Source: an uncultured Armatimonadota bacterium (GTDB lineage Bacteria > Armatimonadota > Fimbriimonadia > Fimbriimonadales > Fimbriimonadaceae). Taken from it: DNA of 64,000 nucleotides. The stretch is taken from assembly GCA_903927025.1 (NCBI GenBank), contig CAIYLG010000045.1, positions 1 to 64,000 on the forward strand. Direction: 5' to 3'. Within the stretch, counting starts at the first letter, position 1, and the number at the start of each line of letters is the position of its first letter. Of this stretch, positions 9,099-19,111 are shown piece by piece. Both the position numbers and the translations under genes were made by a program. The notes beneath the pieces are model-generated. The model saw only the letters and a program-made list of their open reading frames with translations, made no database searches and was not told the origin of the DNA.

Positions 9099-9734
9099 AT
9101 GAAAATCCGTAAAATTGGCCACTGTTGTCTATTGATAGAAGACCGAAGTGTGAGGGTTCTTACCGACCCAGGAATCTTCTCGACCGACCAGAATGAAGAG
9201 AAGTCCATCGATGCAGTTCTCGTCACCCATGAGCACTCTGATCACATCCACATTGATTCGCTAAAGCTCATTCTGGACAACAACCCAAACGCAGCGGTAA
9301 TTACCAATACTGCCGTTGCGAAGCTTTTGGATGAAGCTGGCCTCTCGTACACCTTGTTGGGCGACCACGGAACATACATGGTCGGAGATCTGGCTGTGTC
9401 TGCCGTAGAGAGCCTTCATGCCGAGATTTACGAGGGCATCCCAAGAGTGCTGAACACTGCCTTCTTCATCGGCGAGCGGCTCTTTTATCCAGGCGATGCA
9501 TTTGTAGACCCGGAACGCCCGGTGGACATCCTTGCCTTGCCGGTGTCTGCACCGTGGATGAAGATGTCCGAATGCATCGACTACGCCAGGCAACTGAATC
9601 CTCGAATCTGTTTTCCAGTTCATGATGCTATCGTAAACGTGCCTCAACTCTTTCACGGCCTTCCAAAGCGCCTGCTGGAGCCTTGTGGCATCCAGTTTCA
9701 GCCGCTGTTGGCGGGTGAAACTGCAGAGTTCTGA
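9099..9734 (+). CDS. MBL-fold metal-dependent hydrolase (UlaG-like)
   Basis: The 211-residue protein carries the metallo-beta-lactamase motif THEHSDHIH at about residues 46-54, then ALPVSAPWM and FPVHDA, the layout of small UlaG-type L-ascorbate-6-P lactonase relatives. Two metals and a cytoplasmic hydrolase are expected; the substrate is unknown. Start chosen at ATG 9099, which puts MKIRKIGHCCLLIE at the fold's first strand; the longer GTG/TTG options add an unrelated extension. Confidence 0.85.
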   Translation: MKIRKIGHCCLLIEDRSVRVLTDPGIFSTDQNEEKSIDAVLVTHEHSDHIHIDSLKLILDNNPNAAVITNTAVAKLLDEAGLSYTLLGDHGTYMVGDLAVSAVESLHAEIYEGIPRVLNTAFFIGERLFYPGDAFVDPERPVDILALPVSAPWMKMSECIDYARQLNPRICFPVHDAIVNVPQLFHGLPKRLLEPCGIQFQPLLAGETAEF

Positions 9735-9755
9735 GTCCGATTCTCACGGGTATTC

Positions 9756-10829
9756 ATGAATAAGAAGCGCATCACATTTGTAATGCCGCACGCCACAAAC
9801 GTGCCCATTGGCGGCTACAAGGCCGTCTATGAGTTCTCAAACGGACTGGTTGAGCGAGGGCACGAAGTTTCCGTGATTCTCCCGTGGGTCATGGACCCAG
9901 TTCCCGGCATTGCAAGCGCGATCAAGGCGAATATTCGCCCAATCATGTACCGTTTCAGGCCGCCAATGAAGGTCACTTGGTTTCATGTGGACCCTCGAGT
10001 CACCTTGAAGATCGTCTCCGACCTCCGTCAGAGATGGGTGCCGGAAGCAGATTTTGTAGTGGCAACCTCCTGGGCGACAGCTCCGTTCGTGAGTCGATAC
10101 CCAGCAAGGTGTGGGAAGAAGCTTTATCTCCTTCAGCACCTTGAGACGTTCGGTGGACCGCACGACGAGGTCGTGGCGACTTGGAAGCTGCCGCTCCAGA
10201 AGTTGACGATTGCATCCTGGCTGTCCGACTTCGCGAAGTCTTTGGGTGAATCAAGCATTCCCGTCCGGGTCGGAGTCGATCTTGACGAGTACGGCCTCGA
10301 TGTTCCTATCGCCGGCAGGGGCAATATTGTTTCAATGCTATACGGAGACACGGCAGTCAAGGCCGGCAGCGACGGGCTTAAAGCTCTTGGACTTGTGAAG
10401 CGAAAAGTGCCGGACCTAAAGGTGCGCCTATTTGGAAACAGCGAGCCGCCGTCCCTTCCGGATTGGATGACCTACGAGCGAAGTGTGCCCAGTAACCGAT
10501 TGAGGCAAATTTACAATGAGTCATCTGTATTTGTTCATCCAAGCACGGCAGAAGGTTGGCCAGCCCCGCCTGCGGAAGCAATGGCGTGCGGCGCGGCTGT
10601 GGCTGCCTGTGCAAATCCAGGCGTGATGGACTACGCAAAACCTGGGATCACTGCCATCACCAGTAAGCCCGGCGATTGGGCAGAATTGGCAGACAGCATT
10701 ACCACCCTTCTGACTGACTTGAATCTGCGCCGAACCATTGCGGAGGCGGCCTTAGAGGACGTTCAGCAGTATTCTTGGAAACACGCGCAGTCCCGCTTCG
10801 CGGAAGTCATCGAGCAACTAAGCCGCTAA
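9756..10829 (+). CDS. glycosyltransferase, GT4-like
   Basis: 357 residues with an N-terminal nucleotide-sugar-transferase-type fold (PIGGYKAVYEFSNGL, about 18-32) and a C-terminal donor-binding half ending in HPSTAEGWPAPPAEAMACG, the E-x7-E region of GT4 enzymes. It lies 21 bases after the MBL hydrolase and 11 bases before a methyltransferase gene, consistent with a small glycan-modification operon. Confidence 0.85.
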   Translation: MNKKRITFVMPHATNVPIGGYKAVYEFSNGLVERGHEVSVILPWVMDPVPGIASAIKANIRPIMYRFRPPMKVTWFHVDPRVTLKIVSDLRQRWVPEADFVVATSWATAPFVSRYPARCGKKLYLLQHLETFGGPHDEVVATWKLPLQKLTIASWLSDFAKSLGESSIPVRVGVDLDEYGLDVPIAGRGNIVSMLYGDTAVKAGSDGLKALGLVKRKVPDLKVRLFGNSEPPSLPDWMTYERSVPSNRLRQIYNESSVFVHPSTAEGWPAPPAEAMACGAAVAACANPGVMDYAKPGITAITSKPGDWAELADSITTLLTDLNLRRTIAEAALEDVQQYSWKHAQSRFAEVIEQLSR

Positions 10830-10840
10830 CCACCAACCTT

Positions 10841-11683
10841 ATGGATCTCACGCAGGAACAGTACGACGAACTTTGGATAGCAGCGCAGGAGATTCACTGC
10901 TTTGTTGCAGGGGTAAACAGGGCCTGGACGGAAAGGCTTATCGACCGAGCCGTTCCTGAGTTCATTTATAAAGAACATATTGGACGCTACCGGTCTGTGC
11001 TGAAAGACACCGCTGGCATGGAAGTGCTGGATATTGCCTGTGGGACTGGCTACGGCACCGACTTTATCAACCGGGAATCGAAGCCAAAGTCGATCACTGG
11101 GGCTGACATTGAGCCTGATGCGATTCGATATGCAAAGATCCGATACGGTAAGTTCGGTATCGAATACCTCGTAGCCGATGCGTGCTCAGCCTGGACGGAC
11201 CGGAAATTTGACACGATTGTGTCGTTCGAAACCATTGAGCACGTCCCTCGGCCGGATCAGTTTCTAAACCACATGCATCGAATGTTGAAGCCAGATGGCG
11301 TGCTCCACGTGTCTAGCCCAATTCGACGTTCTGGCAAGCTTAGCGACAACCCGGCCAACCCCTTTCACATTCGAGAATGGACTGTTGATGAGTTCAGATC
11401 CCTCCTGGACCTCTACTTCGAGGAAGTTGAGCTATCTGGTCAAATGTTCACGCTGATCAAGCGAATAGGGCCGTTCCGGATTCCAGGACGAGTTTTGGCA
11501 AAGGCGAGGAAGCCCTACCCTTTGCCATGCGGATTCTTTGACGCGCTGCTCTTCGAAGTCATTCCATTCGATATCATGCCGGCTCGGTTCTTGGCTGGGC
11601 CGCCGAACACGATGGTGGCCCGTTGTTCAAGGCCGCGAGCAAACGTGGATCCAAGGGAAGCCCTTCTGCGGGCCATGGGCTAA
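10841..11683 (+). CDS. class I SAM-dependent methyltransferase
   Basis: 280 residues with motif I VLDIACGTGYGTDFI at about residues 64-78, the acidic loop ITGADIEPDAIRYA and VSFETIEHVPRPDQFL, typical of methyltransferase type 11/12 domains. Starting at ATG 10841 gives a normal length. Placed directly after the glycosyltransferase, so a role in capping or decorating a polysaccharide is plausible but inferred from neighbourhood only. Confidence 0.85.
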   Translation: MDLTQEQYDELWIAAQEIHCFVAGVNRAWTERLIDRAVPEFIYKEHIGRYRSVLKDTAGMEVLDIACGTGYGTDFINRESKPKSITGADIEPDAIRYAKIRYGKFGIEYLVADACSAWTDRKFDTIVSFETIEHVPRPDQFLNHMHRMLKPDGVLHVSSPIRRSGKLSDNPANPFHIREWTVDEFRSLLDLYFEEVELSGQMFTLIKRIGPFRIPGRVLAKARKPYPLPCGFFDALLFEVIPFDIMPARFLAGPPNTMVARCSRPRANVDPREALLRAMG

Positions 11684-11705
11684 GCGCAAGCGGTACCCTA
11701 GAACC

Positions 11706-12896
11706 ATGGATTTTGGGCTCACGTCTGAGCATCAGCTCCTTCGGGAGATGGCATATAAGTTTGGCCAGCAGGAAATTGTTCCTGGCATTCAGGAGCGGGA
11801 TCGGGAAGCCAAGTCTGATCGATCGATCCTTGAGAAGATGGGGGCAGCCGGGTTGTTGGGAGTCAGCATTCCGGAAGCTTACGGTGGATCGGGCACCGAC
11901 TACATCTCTCTGGGCCTCGTCTGCGAGGAACTAGAGCGAGCTGATACGAGTGCGCGCGTCGTGATGAGTGTTCACAGCGGCCTGCATAGCCTCACTCTGC
12001 TGCAGTGGGGAACGGAAGAGCAGAAGAAGCGATGGCTGCCTCAGCTAGCGAGTGGCTCAAAAGTGGGTGCATTCGGACTCACGGAGCCAAGTGCCGGCTC
12101 GGACGCGATCAGTCTCAAGACCACTGCACGGAGGGATGGCGACAGCTATATTCTCAACGGCGAAAAGACTTGGATCTCCTTGGCAGACTATGCGGACCAG
12201 TTCTTAGTCGTCGCGAAGCTAGCCGATTCTGGCGACAAACCCACATTTGTGGCCTTTATCGTCGATCGAACACTTGCGGGATTCCACAGCAAGCCCCTAA
12301 AGGGCAAGCTCGGCGTTCGTGCGGGCAACACCGGCCAAATCTTCTTTGATGACGTTCGGGTTCCAGCAGATTGCCGTCTTGGGGAAGAGGGAGATGGCTT
12401 TAAGATAGCGATGTCCGCCTTGGATCATGGTCGCTACACCGTCGCTTCCGGTGCCGTGGGCATCATTACCGCCTGTTTGGATGCCTGTACTGTCTATTGC
12501 CATGATCGAAAAGTGCAGGGCGAAGAGATTGGTCGAAAGCAGCTTGTTCAGCAGATGATCGCCAATATGGTGGCGGGGCGAGATATCGGTCGCCTTCTCT
12601 ATTACCAGGTGGGGTGGATGAAGAACGCCGGGTTGCGTCACACGCGAGAAGTCAGCATGGCTAAATGGCAAAACTGCGCGAACGCGTTCAAGGCAGCCAA
12701 CGACGCAGTCGAGATTCACGGCGCTTACGGCTACTGCGATGAGTTTCCCGTGGAGCGCTACTTCCGCAATTCACGTGGCGCGATGATCTATGAGGGCACT
12801 CACGAGATTCACACCATCGTCCAAGCCGAGTACGAGCTGGGGTACCGAAGCGACAAGCCGCTGAAGGTGACACTTCCTCCATTCGAAGGTGCTTGA
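11706..12896 (+). CDS. acyl-CoA dehydrogenase (glutaryl-CoA dehydrogenase-like)
   Basis: 396-residue flavoenzyme with the ACAD layout: N-terminal helical domain, AFGLTEPSAGSD (FAD/substrate loop, about residue 120), and MIYEGTHEIHTI near the C terminus with the catalytic Glu. The C-terminal sequence resembles the glutaryl-CoA dehydrogenase branch, but specificity is not certain. ATG 11706 gives the usual MDFGLTSEHQLLRE start. It lies 22 bases downstream of the methyltransferase and convergent with the alcohol dehydrogenase. Confidence 0.88.
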   Translation: MDFGLTSEHQLLREMAYKFGQQEIVPGIQERDREAKSDRSILEKMGAAGLLGVSIPEAYGGSGTDYISLGLVCEELERADTSARVVMSVHSGLHSLTLLQWGTEEQKKRWLPQLASGSKVGAFGLTEPSAGSDAISLKTTARRDGDSYILNGEKTWISLADYADQFLVVAKLADSGDKPTFVAFIVDRTLAGFHSKPLKGKLGVRAGNTGQIFFDDVRVPADCRLGEEGDGFKIAMSALDHGRYTVASGAVGIITACLDACTVYCHDRKVQGEEIGRKQLVQQMIANMVAGRDIGRLLYYQVGWMKNAGLRHTREVSMAKWQNCANAFKAANDAVEIHGAYGYCDEFPVERYFRNSRGAMIYEGTHEIHTIVQAEYELGYRSDKPLKVTLPPFEGA

Positions 12897-12900
12897 AAAC

Positions 12901-14004
12901 TTAAGACAGATCGAGGATCCCACGTGCCGTGCGACCCTCGATCATGTCTTCGTAGGCTTCGTTAATCTCTTCTAATCGATAAGTCTTGGAAATTAGGCGA
13001 TCCAATGGCAGTGCGCCGCTTTGGTAGAGGTCAGCGTACAAAGGGAAGTCGCGAGCTGGGACAGAACTGCCGTAGTAGCAGCCCTTCACGGTCTTCTCCT
13101 GGCGCGTTAAGATTGCCCCTGGAAGGTTGGTGGCGCTGCCAACAGGCGATATTCCCGCCAAAACTGCGGTTCCCCCAGGACGGATGATTGCCAGAGCAAG
13201 TTCCTGCAGGTAGGGAAGTCCCACTGCTTCGAACGCATAGTCCACCCCTCTCCCCTCTGTCAGAAACCGGATCTCTTCAGTGATGTCTGCGTCCGACAGG
13301 ACACCATTGGTGGCTCCGAAGTCTCTCGCTGTCCTCAGCTTTGCTTCCGTTTTGTCGACAGCGATAATCTGGGAGGCTCCTGCATGCTTGGCACCCATGA
13401 CAACGCTAAGCCCGACTCCTCCCGCACCGAGGACCGCGACCGTGCTGCGGGCCGCGATCTGGGCGGTATTCAGGACGGCTCCAATGCCAGTCGTTGCCGC
13501 GCAGCCGATGAGTGCTGAGACTCCATACGGAATGGATTCTCTCATCGGGATGCAGCACACAGCAGGGACGACCGCGCGCTCCGCGAAACAGGCGAGTGAA
13601 CTGAAGTGATAGATGGGAGTGCCATTCAGGCTAAGGCGCGTAGATCCATCCTGCATCGTTCCCGCCCAAATGGGACCCACGTAGGCGGAACAGAGACTGT
13701 TTTGCCCCCTAATGCAGTAGAAGCAGGTTCCGCAGCTTGGTGCCCAGTTCAGACAAACATGGTCACCGATTGCGAGTCCGGTCACCCCTTCGCCGATTGA
13801 TTCCACAACTCCGGACCCCTCATGGCCTGCGACAACTGGCATTGGGTGGGGAGTGTCCCCGGTGACAAGATGCCAGTCACTGTGACAGACCCCCGCCGCC
13901 ATCATTTTCACTAGTACCTCGCCCTTGCGCGGCGGTTCCAGATCAACAACTTCGATCTTAAATGGAGTTGTTGGGGAGCTCAGAATCGCGGCTTTGACCT
14001 TCAT
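12901..14004 (-). CDS. zinc-dependent alcohol dehydrogenase (class III-like MDR)
   Basis: 367 residues of the medium-chain dehydrogenase family. Catalytic zinc ligands in GVCHSDW and GHEGSG, structural zinc cysteines in CGTCFYCIRGQNSLC, and the NAD site VAVLGAGGVGLSVV at about residue 190. Overall pattern fits the formaldehyde/NDMA-dependent or aryl-alcohol branch. ATG 14004 (MKVKAAILSS) is the family start; an ATG eight codons upstream is less likely. Confidence 0.9.
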   Translation of the reverse strand: MKVKAAILSSPTTPFKIEVVDLEPPRKGEVLVKMMAAGVCHSDWHLVTGDTPHPMPVVAGHEGSGVVESIGEGVTGLAIGDHVCLNWAPSCGTCFYCIRGQNSLCSAYVGPIWAGTMQDGSTRLSLNGTPIYHFSSLACFAERAVVPAVCCIPMRESIPYGVSALIGCAATTGIGAVLNTAQIAARSTVAVLGAGGVGLSVVMGAKHAGASQIIAVDKTEAKLRTARDFGATNGVLSDADITEEIRFLTEGRGVDYAFEAVGLPYLQELALAIIRPGGTAVLAGISPVGSATNLPGAILTRQEKTVKGCYYGSSVPARDFPLYADLYQSGALPLDRLISKTYRLEEINEAYEDMIEGRTARGILDLS

Positions 14005-14143
14005 GCGCCTAAAGCCTACCGCTCGCACGTTTATCTCACGGTTTTCAGTTAAGCAGCAATGCCGGTGCTGAAGCGGTTAAACCATAATGCGAGTCGTATA
14101 TCTTTTTATTGCCGCACAAGGACTTGAGCAACTCGACTGACTG

Positions 14144-16297
14144 ATGATCTACAACTGGACACCAGGCGCGATTCTGCCACTCATATCAGCATTCTGCGTA
14201 GCCCTCAGCGCCCTAGTGGCGCTGCGAAGCAAGCAGGTAGCGGCTACGCGCCCGTTCCTCGTGATTCAGGGAGCGGCGTTCATTTGGTGTGTGGGTTATG
14301 CGCTCGAACTCTGTTCGGTTGACCTGAACCAGGTTCTCTTCTGGGCGAACGCGGAGTACATAGGAATCGTGCTGCTCCCCGGAGCCAGCGCATGGTTTGC
14401 CCTGGTTTACAGTGACCGTGTTCGCCGGCCAAGTCGCGTAGGTTGGGCCCTCCTTGCGATTCAACCGCTCACCGTATTGCCGCTCGTGTGGCTCAATCCG
14501 GGCGGTGCGATGCGCCTTGCTCCGCACATTGAGATTGTGGAGGGGCACGCTCTCCTCGCGTTTACACCGGGCCCAGCCTACGACTACAACGTCATTCTTT
14601 CCCATCTCCTGCTGGCGTCGGCCTGGGGCACCTTCTTCTATCTCGCCCTTCTTCGCAGCAACTCCTTCCGAAAGCAGGCGCGAATGCTGTTGCTCGCGTT
14701 TCTGATGCCCGTCCTAGGAAACATCCTTTTTCGCTCCGGGTTCGCTCCTGTCAACCATTACGACATCACCCCGGCGATGTTCTCGCTATGCGGAATTATC
14801 ACCACGTTCAGCCTCTTCAGACTTTCATTCCTTGAGTTGGTCCCCATTGCGCGGGGAACCATTGTGGAACAGATGGTGGACCCTGTCATCGTCGTGAACC
14901 CCAGAGGGGACCTCGTTGACTTCAACCGGGCAGCAGGGCAGATGTTTGACCTGCCTGACGATGTGATCACCGGCGTTGACGCCTATGTGATGCTGCAGAA
15001 GTCTGGACGATTCACCGGCTCGAACGTCGGAACGGATGCCCTGTACTACCACGCAGAGAAGATCTACGCAATCAAGCGCTCTCCTCTTAACGACCCTTTT
15101 CGGGGGGAAATCGGGCAGGTACTCCACTTTTCGGATATCACGGAGCGCATGGAGTTGGAAACGACCCTCGCGCAGGCGAAGGAAGATGCCGATTCGGCGA
15201 ACCTTGCGAAGTCGAACTTCCTAGCGAACATGAGCCACGAAATTCGTACTCCGATGAACGGTGTCATTGGGCTCATCGACCTTCTGGAGGAGACTCCGCT
15301 AAATGACCGGCAGCTGCATTACGTCCATGCTGTTCAAAGCTGTTCTCGTTCGCTGATGCACATCATCGACGAGATTCTGGACTTTAGCAAGATCGAAGCA
15401 GGCAAGATGGCCTTGAGAATTGAAGCGGTGGACCTCATCGCCTTGCTGAAGGATATTTCGATTGCCCACCGCGTGATCGCTGAAGGGAAAGACCTTCAGT
15501 TCATTGTCTCGACCGAGGAGTTGACCGCACTCCCAGTGATGGCCGATCCCTCCGCGATCCGCCAGATCCTAAACAACCTCATTGGTAATGCGATCAAGTT
15601 CACCTCAGAAGGGTTTGTAGGGATCTATCTGTCCAGTCTTGGTGAGAATAGGTTCGCAATTGAAGTTCGAGACTCGGGAATCGGCATCGCGGAGGATAAG
15701 CGGGCGGTAGTGTTCGATCGATTTAGCCAGGCCGATGAATCCACGACGCGAGAGTTCGGTGGCACCGGGTTGGGACTCACGATTACTCGGCAGCTCATCG
15801 ACATGATGGGCGGTGCTGTTTCGGTCGAAAGCGAACTGGGTAAGGGAAGCTGTTTCCGGATGGAGGCTGTATTTCTACCGGCCGTCGTCGCACGGGATTT
15901 TGTCGTCGCACCCGAACTCTTGAATCTTAGAGTGCTCCTGGCCGAGGACAACCTGGTCAACACGATGGTGATCCAGCATCAGCTAGAGCAGCTAGGGTGT
16001 CACACCACTCATTGTTGCGATGGCAAGGTTGCCGTTGAAACTTTCCACGCAGATCGGTTCGATGTGGTTCTTCTCGACGTTCAGATGCCCGTGATGGATG
16101 GAATTGAAGCTTGCCGCCAGCTGCGTGCAAGCGCTGGCGCAGATGTGCCCATCGTCGCCTTGACCGCCAACGCTCTCGAGAAAGAGCGCGAGCGGTGCTT
16201 GGAGGCAGGAATGACAGCGTTCCTCACAAAGCCCACAACCGTGAATCAGTTGAGGCAAACGCTTCACCGGGTCTCTACAGGGACTTGCCCCGAATAA
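14144..16297 (+). CDS. hybrid sensor histidine kinase with 7-TM input domain and receiver
   Basis: 717 residues. Residues 1-225 are seven hydrophobic helices of the histidine-kinase N-terminal 7TM type; about 230-340 is a PAS-like domain; HisKA follows with [12 protein letters not shown] and the phospho-accepting His365; HATPase has [21 protein letters not shown] and [10 protein letters not shown]; the C terminus (about 595-715) is a receiver with LAEDN and phospho-acceptor Asp645 in [11 protein letters not shown]. No partner regulator is adjacent. Divergent from the alcohol dehydrogenase. Confidence 0.93.
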   Translation: MIYNWTPGAILPLISAFCVALSALVALRSKQVAATRPFLVIQGAAFIWCVGYALELCSVDLNQVLFWANAEYIGIVLLPGASAWFALVYSDRVRRPSRVGWALLAIQPLTVLPLVWLNPGGAMRLAPHIEIVEGHALLAFTPGPAYDYNVILSHLLLASAWGTFFYLALLRSNSFRKQARMLLLAFLMPVLGNILFRSGFAPVNHYDITPAMFSLCGIITTFSLFRLSFLELVPIARGTIVEQMVDPVIVVNPRGDLVDFNRAAGQMFDLPDDVITGVDAYVMLQKSGRFTGSNVGTDALYYHAEKIYAIKRSPLNDPFRGEIGQVLHFSDITERMELETTLAQAKEDADSANLAKSNFLANMSHEIRTPMNGVIGLIDLLEETPLNDRQLHYVHAVQSCSRSLMHIIDEILDFSKIEAGKMALRIEAVDLIALLKDISIAHRVIAEGKDLQFIVSTEELTALPVMADPSAIRQILNNLIGNAIKFTSEGFVGIYLSSLGENRFAIEVRDSGIGIAEDKRAVVFDRFSQADESTTREFGGTGLGLTITRQLIDMMGGAVSVESELGKGSCFRMEAVFLPAVVARDFVVAPELLNLRVLLAEDNLVNTMVIQHQLEQLGCHTTHCCDGKVAVETFHADRFDVVLLDVQMPVMDGIEACRQLRASAGADVPIVALTANALEKERERCLEAGMTAFLTKPTTVNQLRQTLHRVSTGTCPE

Positions 16298-16931
16298 TCA
16301 CGTTCGTGACTTCGCTCCCTGCCATTGGAACGATCCAGTTCTCGAGCTTCATTTCGAATTTGAGCACTTTCCCGACTCTCGATAGCCACCAAAAACCATC
16401 CCCTTTGATCGGCTGATCTCCCGATTCGGTCACTTTGGCCCCAATGAGAATCGCAGGCGCACCTTCGACGAGTTCGATGGACTTTACTTCGTAGGCATAG
16501 GTGAACTTACGGCCGTTGGCTACAGGTTTTGGCGTCATCGTCCATTTGTCGCCTGGGGCTACCGGCTTCTCTGGATAGACAAACACGAGTGGAGACAACA
16601 TTCTGCGATAGTCGTCTTCAACGGCTCCAGCCATTGCGAGCAACTCACCATTCTTTCCCACAGTGACGTCCCAAGGGTCGATTTCCTGCCCCTCCTTTTC
16701 GTCAACAGATAGTCTCTCCCATCGAAATGTCTGGGTTGTCTTCTCAGGTGCGGAAGACTTTGTCAGTCGTGTGAGATTGAAAACGGCATGATGGCTAATG
16801 CCTTCGGACTCAGCGTCGACTATCGTTGCCCAACTTTCCTTGGGCGACTTGGGATCTGTCTTGAACGTCAGAGTCCACGATTCAACCTGCTGTTGAAGGG
16901 CAAGGCATGCCGCGATAGCGGTGAGGAACAT
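16275..16931 (-). CDS. secreted beta-rich protein, family shared with 54 kb genes
   Basis: 218 residues with a short N-terminal hydrophobic segment ([12 protein letters not shown]) and a beta-rich body. Phrases such as [16 protein letters not shown] and a late ...[14 protein letters not shown] resemble the layout of the two secreted proteins at 54-55 kb (GDxW, then a final strand describing the same fold), so I group them. Function unknown. Its 3' end overlaps the convergent histidine kinase by 23 bp. Confidence 0.65.
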   Translation of the reverse strand: MFLTAIAACLALQQQVESWTLTFKTDPKSPKESWATIVDAESEGISHHAVFNLTRLTKSSAPEKTTQTFRWERLSVDEKEGQEIDPWDVTVGKNGELLAMAGAVEDDYRRMLSPLVFVYPEKPVAPGDKWTMTPKPVANGRKFTYAYEVKSIELVEGAPAILIGAKVTESGDQPIKGDGFWWLSRVGKVLKFEMKLENWIVPMAGSEVTNVIIRGKSL

Positions 16932-16974
16932 GCCAACCAGTACGAGTTATCGCTGTGTTTTGGTTTCGGTGGCC

Positions 16975-18135
16975 TCAGACTCCAGTCTGCCAACTCTTCC
17001 AGTAGGCCGGATCCTCAATTGCCAGCGCCTGCTCTGTGAGCTTGAAGGGATGGAAGGTGTCTACCATTACTGCCAGTTCCTCCGTTTTTGTTGCACCGAG
17101 CGATGCTTCAACCGCGCCCGGCTGAGGGCCATGAGGGATCCCAAGTGGATGCACTGTGATGCTTCCTTCCTCGATCCCCTTTCGTGATCCGAACTTATCG
17201 TTGACGTAGTAGAGAACCTCGTCTGAGTCAACGTTGGAGTGGTTGTAAGGCACCGCGATAGCCTGCGGATGATAGTCCAGCATCCTCGGACAGAAGCTGC
17301 AGATCACAAAATTATGCCCGTCGAACGTTTGGTGAATGGGTGGCGGCATGTGCAGCTTCCCAGTTATTGGTGAGAAGTCGTGAATGCTGAATGCGAACGG
17401 GAACACGTATCCATCCCAACCGACAACGTCGCAGGGATGATAGGGATAGTGATAAAGAGTCAGCCGGTTCCGCGCCCGTATGAGGACAGAGGTTGGCGTT
17501 CGGTCAGTGTGCACTTGAAGCGCTGTCGGAACTCGAATGTCGCGCTCTGAATAGGGCGCATGCTCGAGAAGCTGACCGAATTCGTTGCGATACCTTTTGG
17601 GGATCGAAATCGGGCCGAACGAGTCAATCGCAATCATTCGAACTGGAAGGTTTCGGAATTGAAGTCTGTAGATTGTTCCCCGAGGGATCACCAGGTAATC
17701 CCCTGGGAAGAACTCGAGATTGCCAAAAATGGATTCCAGGGTCCCTTCACCATCGTGGATGAAGAGGCATTCATCGCCGTCTGCGTTCTTGTAAAACGTG
17801 TCCATCTGCTCGGCGACCAGAGCCTGCGACCAGACCACATCCTGGTTTCCCATCAGCGGGATGCGACCGGATACCGCTGAACCCATCGGTGTCATGTGCG
17901 CTGTTTTCAGGTGGCGATGACGCAGTGGTTCTTCAGCAACATAAGTTGGCGCAACGGAACCCTTGTCTTCAAAGCCTGTGACGTCAGTCGGCTGATGACA
18001 GTGGTAGAGCGTCGACATTGGCCCGCTGAATCCGCGAGTACTGAACAGCTGCTCGGTGTAAAGACCCCCATCCGGCTTGCGGAATTGGGTGTGGTGCTTG
18101 TGGGGAAGTTCTCCTAGGCTAACGTATCGCGGCAT
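16975..18135 (-). CDS. hmgA: homogentisate 1,2-dioxygenase family protein
   Basis: 386 residues matching the bacterial homogentisate dioxygenase branch: N-terminal LGELPHKHHTQFR, the cupin strand FFPGDYLVIPRGTIYRLQF, the metal region PYNHSNVDSDEVLYYV and HPLGIPHGPQPG. The enzyme opens the homogentisate ring with Fe(II) in tyrosine catabolism. A very strong ribosome site (GGGAGGAGG, 5 bases) precedes ATG 18135. No other tyrosine-catabolism gene is in the window. Confidence 0.88.
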   Translation of the reverse strand: MPRYVSLGELPHKHHTQFRKPDGGLYTEQLFSTRGFSGPMSTLYHCHQPTDVTGFEDKGSVAPTYVAEEPLRHRHLKTAHMTPMGSAVSGRIPLMGNQDVVWSQALVAEQMDTFYKNADGDECLFIHDGEGTLESIFGNLEFFPGDYLVIPRGTIYRLQFRNLPVRMIAIDSFGPISIPKRYRNEFGQLLEHAPYSERDIRVPTALQVHTDRTPTSVLIRARNRLTLYHYPYHPCDVVGWDGYVFPFAFSIHDFSPITGKLHMPPPIHQTFDGHNFVICSFCPRMLDYHPQAIAVPYNHSNVDSDEVLYYVNDKFGSRKGIEEGSITVHPLGIPHGPQPGAVEASLGATKTEELAVMVDTFHPFKLTEQALAIEDPAYWKSWQTGV

Positions 18136-18288
18136 CTTCGCCTCCTCCCGTATTCTACTAGGAGCCCTTCACCCGTTAGATGACCAGGGCAACTTCTCAG
18201 CCGGAAAGAAAAAAAGATAAAAAGCCCCTTAAGTTTCTTTGTGAACGTCCCTACAATGAATCACACCCGCTCTTTGGGGAGAAGGGAA

Positions 18289-18370
18289 AGACAGAAAACG
18301 GCACGATAGGGGAAACCCTTACCACGCAAAGCCTAGGGTCTTGGAGAGAGACAGCCGGGTTGCCTGTCTG
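18289..18370 (+). ncRNA. cyclic-di-GMP-I (GEMM) riboswitch, compact form
   Basis: Conserved elements in order: CACGATAGGGGAAACC (18302-18317), ACGCAAAGCC (18323-18332), GACAGCCGGGTTGCC (18350-18364). The last two are near-exact GEMM-I signatures. P1 can form from GGCA (18300-18303) with TGCC (18361-18364), extended by AGACAG (18289-18294) with CTGTCT (18364-18369). The usual GNRA-capped stem is replaced by a few bases and P3 is very short. A second AGACAG at 18349-18354 can pair with the same CTGTCT, giving a competing hairpin that could act as switch. It ends 15 bases before the FlgM-like ATG. Confidence 0.7.
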
Positions 18371-18384
18371 AAATCGGAGTAGTT

Positions 18385-18654
18385 ATGCGGATTTCAGACA
18401 CAGAGATTAAGAAGATTATCAGCGGTCCATCAACCGCCATCGTCGATGCCATTGTCGAGACCGGCGTAGAACACGTTCGGCTAGAGAACCAAAAGCTCGT
18501 GGAAGCAGTTTCAGCGGAAGTGCTTGCGATGACAGATCGAGAAGAAATGATCGAAGAGATTCGAGCCCAGATTGCTTCTGGTCAGTACAACCCATCCGGC
18601 GAAGAAATCGTGGATGCGATGCTGAGACGAGCCATCGCCGACAACTTCCGATAA
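18385..18654 (+). CDS. FlgM-like anti-sigma-28 factor
   Basis: 89 residues, cytoplasmic, no signal peptide. Residues 50-85 (DREEMIEEIRAQIASG, then QYNPSGEEIVDAML) match the FlgM core that wraps sigma-28: charged helix, I-x-x-G-x-Y, then an S/D-x-x-x-I helix. The N-terminal half is a predicted helix with ISGPSTAIVDAIVETG. Length is typical (80-100). It follows the riboswitch directly, so c-di-GMP should set its expression. Its natural partner is the WhiG/FliA-type sigma factor at 34312. Family call from motif reading. Confidence 0.65.
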   Translation: MRISDTEIKKIISGPSTAIVDAIVETGVEHVRLENQKLVEAVSAEVLAMTDREEMIEEIRAQIASGQYNPSGEEIVDAMLRRAIADNFR

Positions 18655-18681
18655 GTCTGACCAATCCGCTTCAAAGCTGAC

Positions 18682-18981
18682 CTAAGCGTTGTGAGAGAAG
18701 AAATTCTCAGGCGCTTTGGTCAGTTGCTCTTCGACAACGCCCACGTACCACGAGCCGCACTCAAAGTCCGGCGTCTCGTGCCAATCGTAGAGGTAACCGC
18801 TCACGAGGCTCTCGTGTGGCAATTTCTTCGAGAGCTGGAATCTCGGAAGCCAGGTCTCTTTCAACACCGGATAGTAGTCCGATGGCATTGGGGGCTGCAT
18901 CAGCCGGTAGTCGTCCGATACGTCCACAACGATAATCCGACAGAAGTTGTATTCCCAGAGGTTCCCAAAGGTATCCGCCAT
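18682..18981 (-). CDS. hypothetical 99-residue protein
   Basis: A soluble, aromatic-rich protein (many Trp and Tyr: NLWEYNF, GSWYVGVVEE) with no recognised domain. ATG 18981 is preceded by AAGGAGCAAGGA, a good ribosome site, which supports it being real. It converges on the FlgM-like gene (28 bp between stops). Confidence 0.65.
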   Translation of the reverse strand: MADTFGNLWEYNFCRIIVVDVSDDYRLMQPPMPSDYYPVLKETWLPRFQLSKKLPHESLVSGYLYDWHETPDFECGSWYVGVVEEQLTKAPENFFSHNA

Positions 18982-19111
18982 TCCTTGCTCCTTAAGTCCT
19001 TAGCTGACAGACGGAGCACGGGTCCACAGAGAAGCGGAAATCTTTCCCCAAATGAATTCGGCTGGTTTTGTACTTCAACGTCAGTTGCTCTAGTTGCCGT
19101 ACAATGCAATC

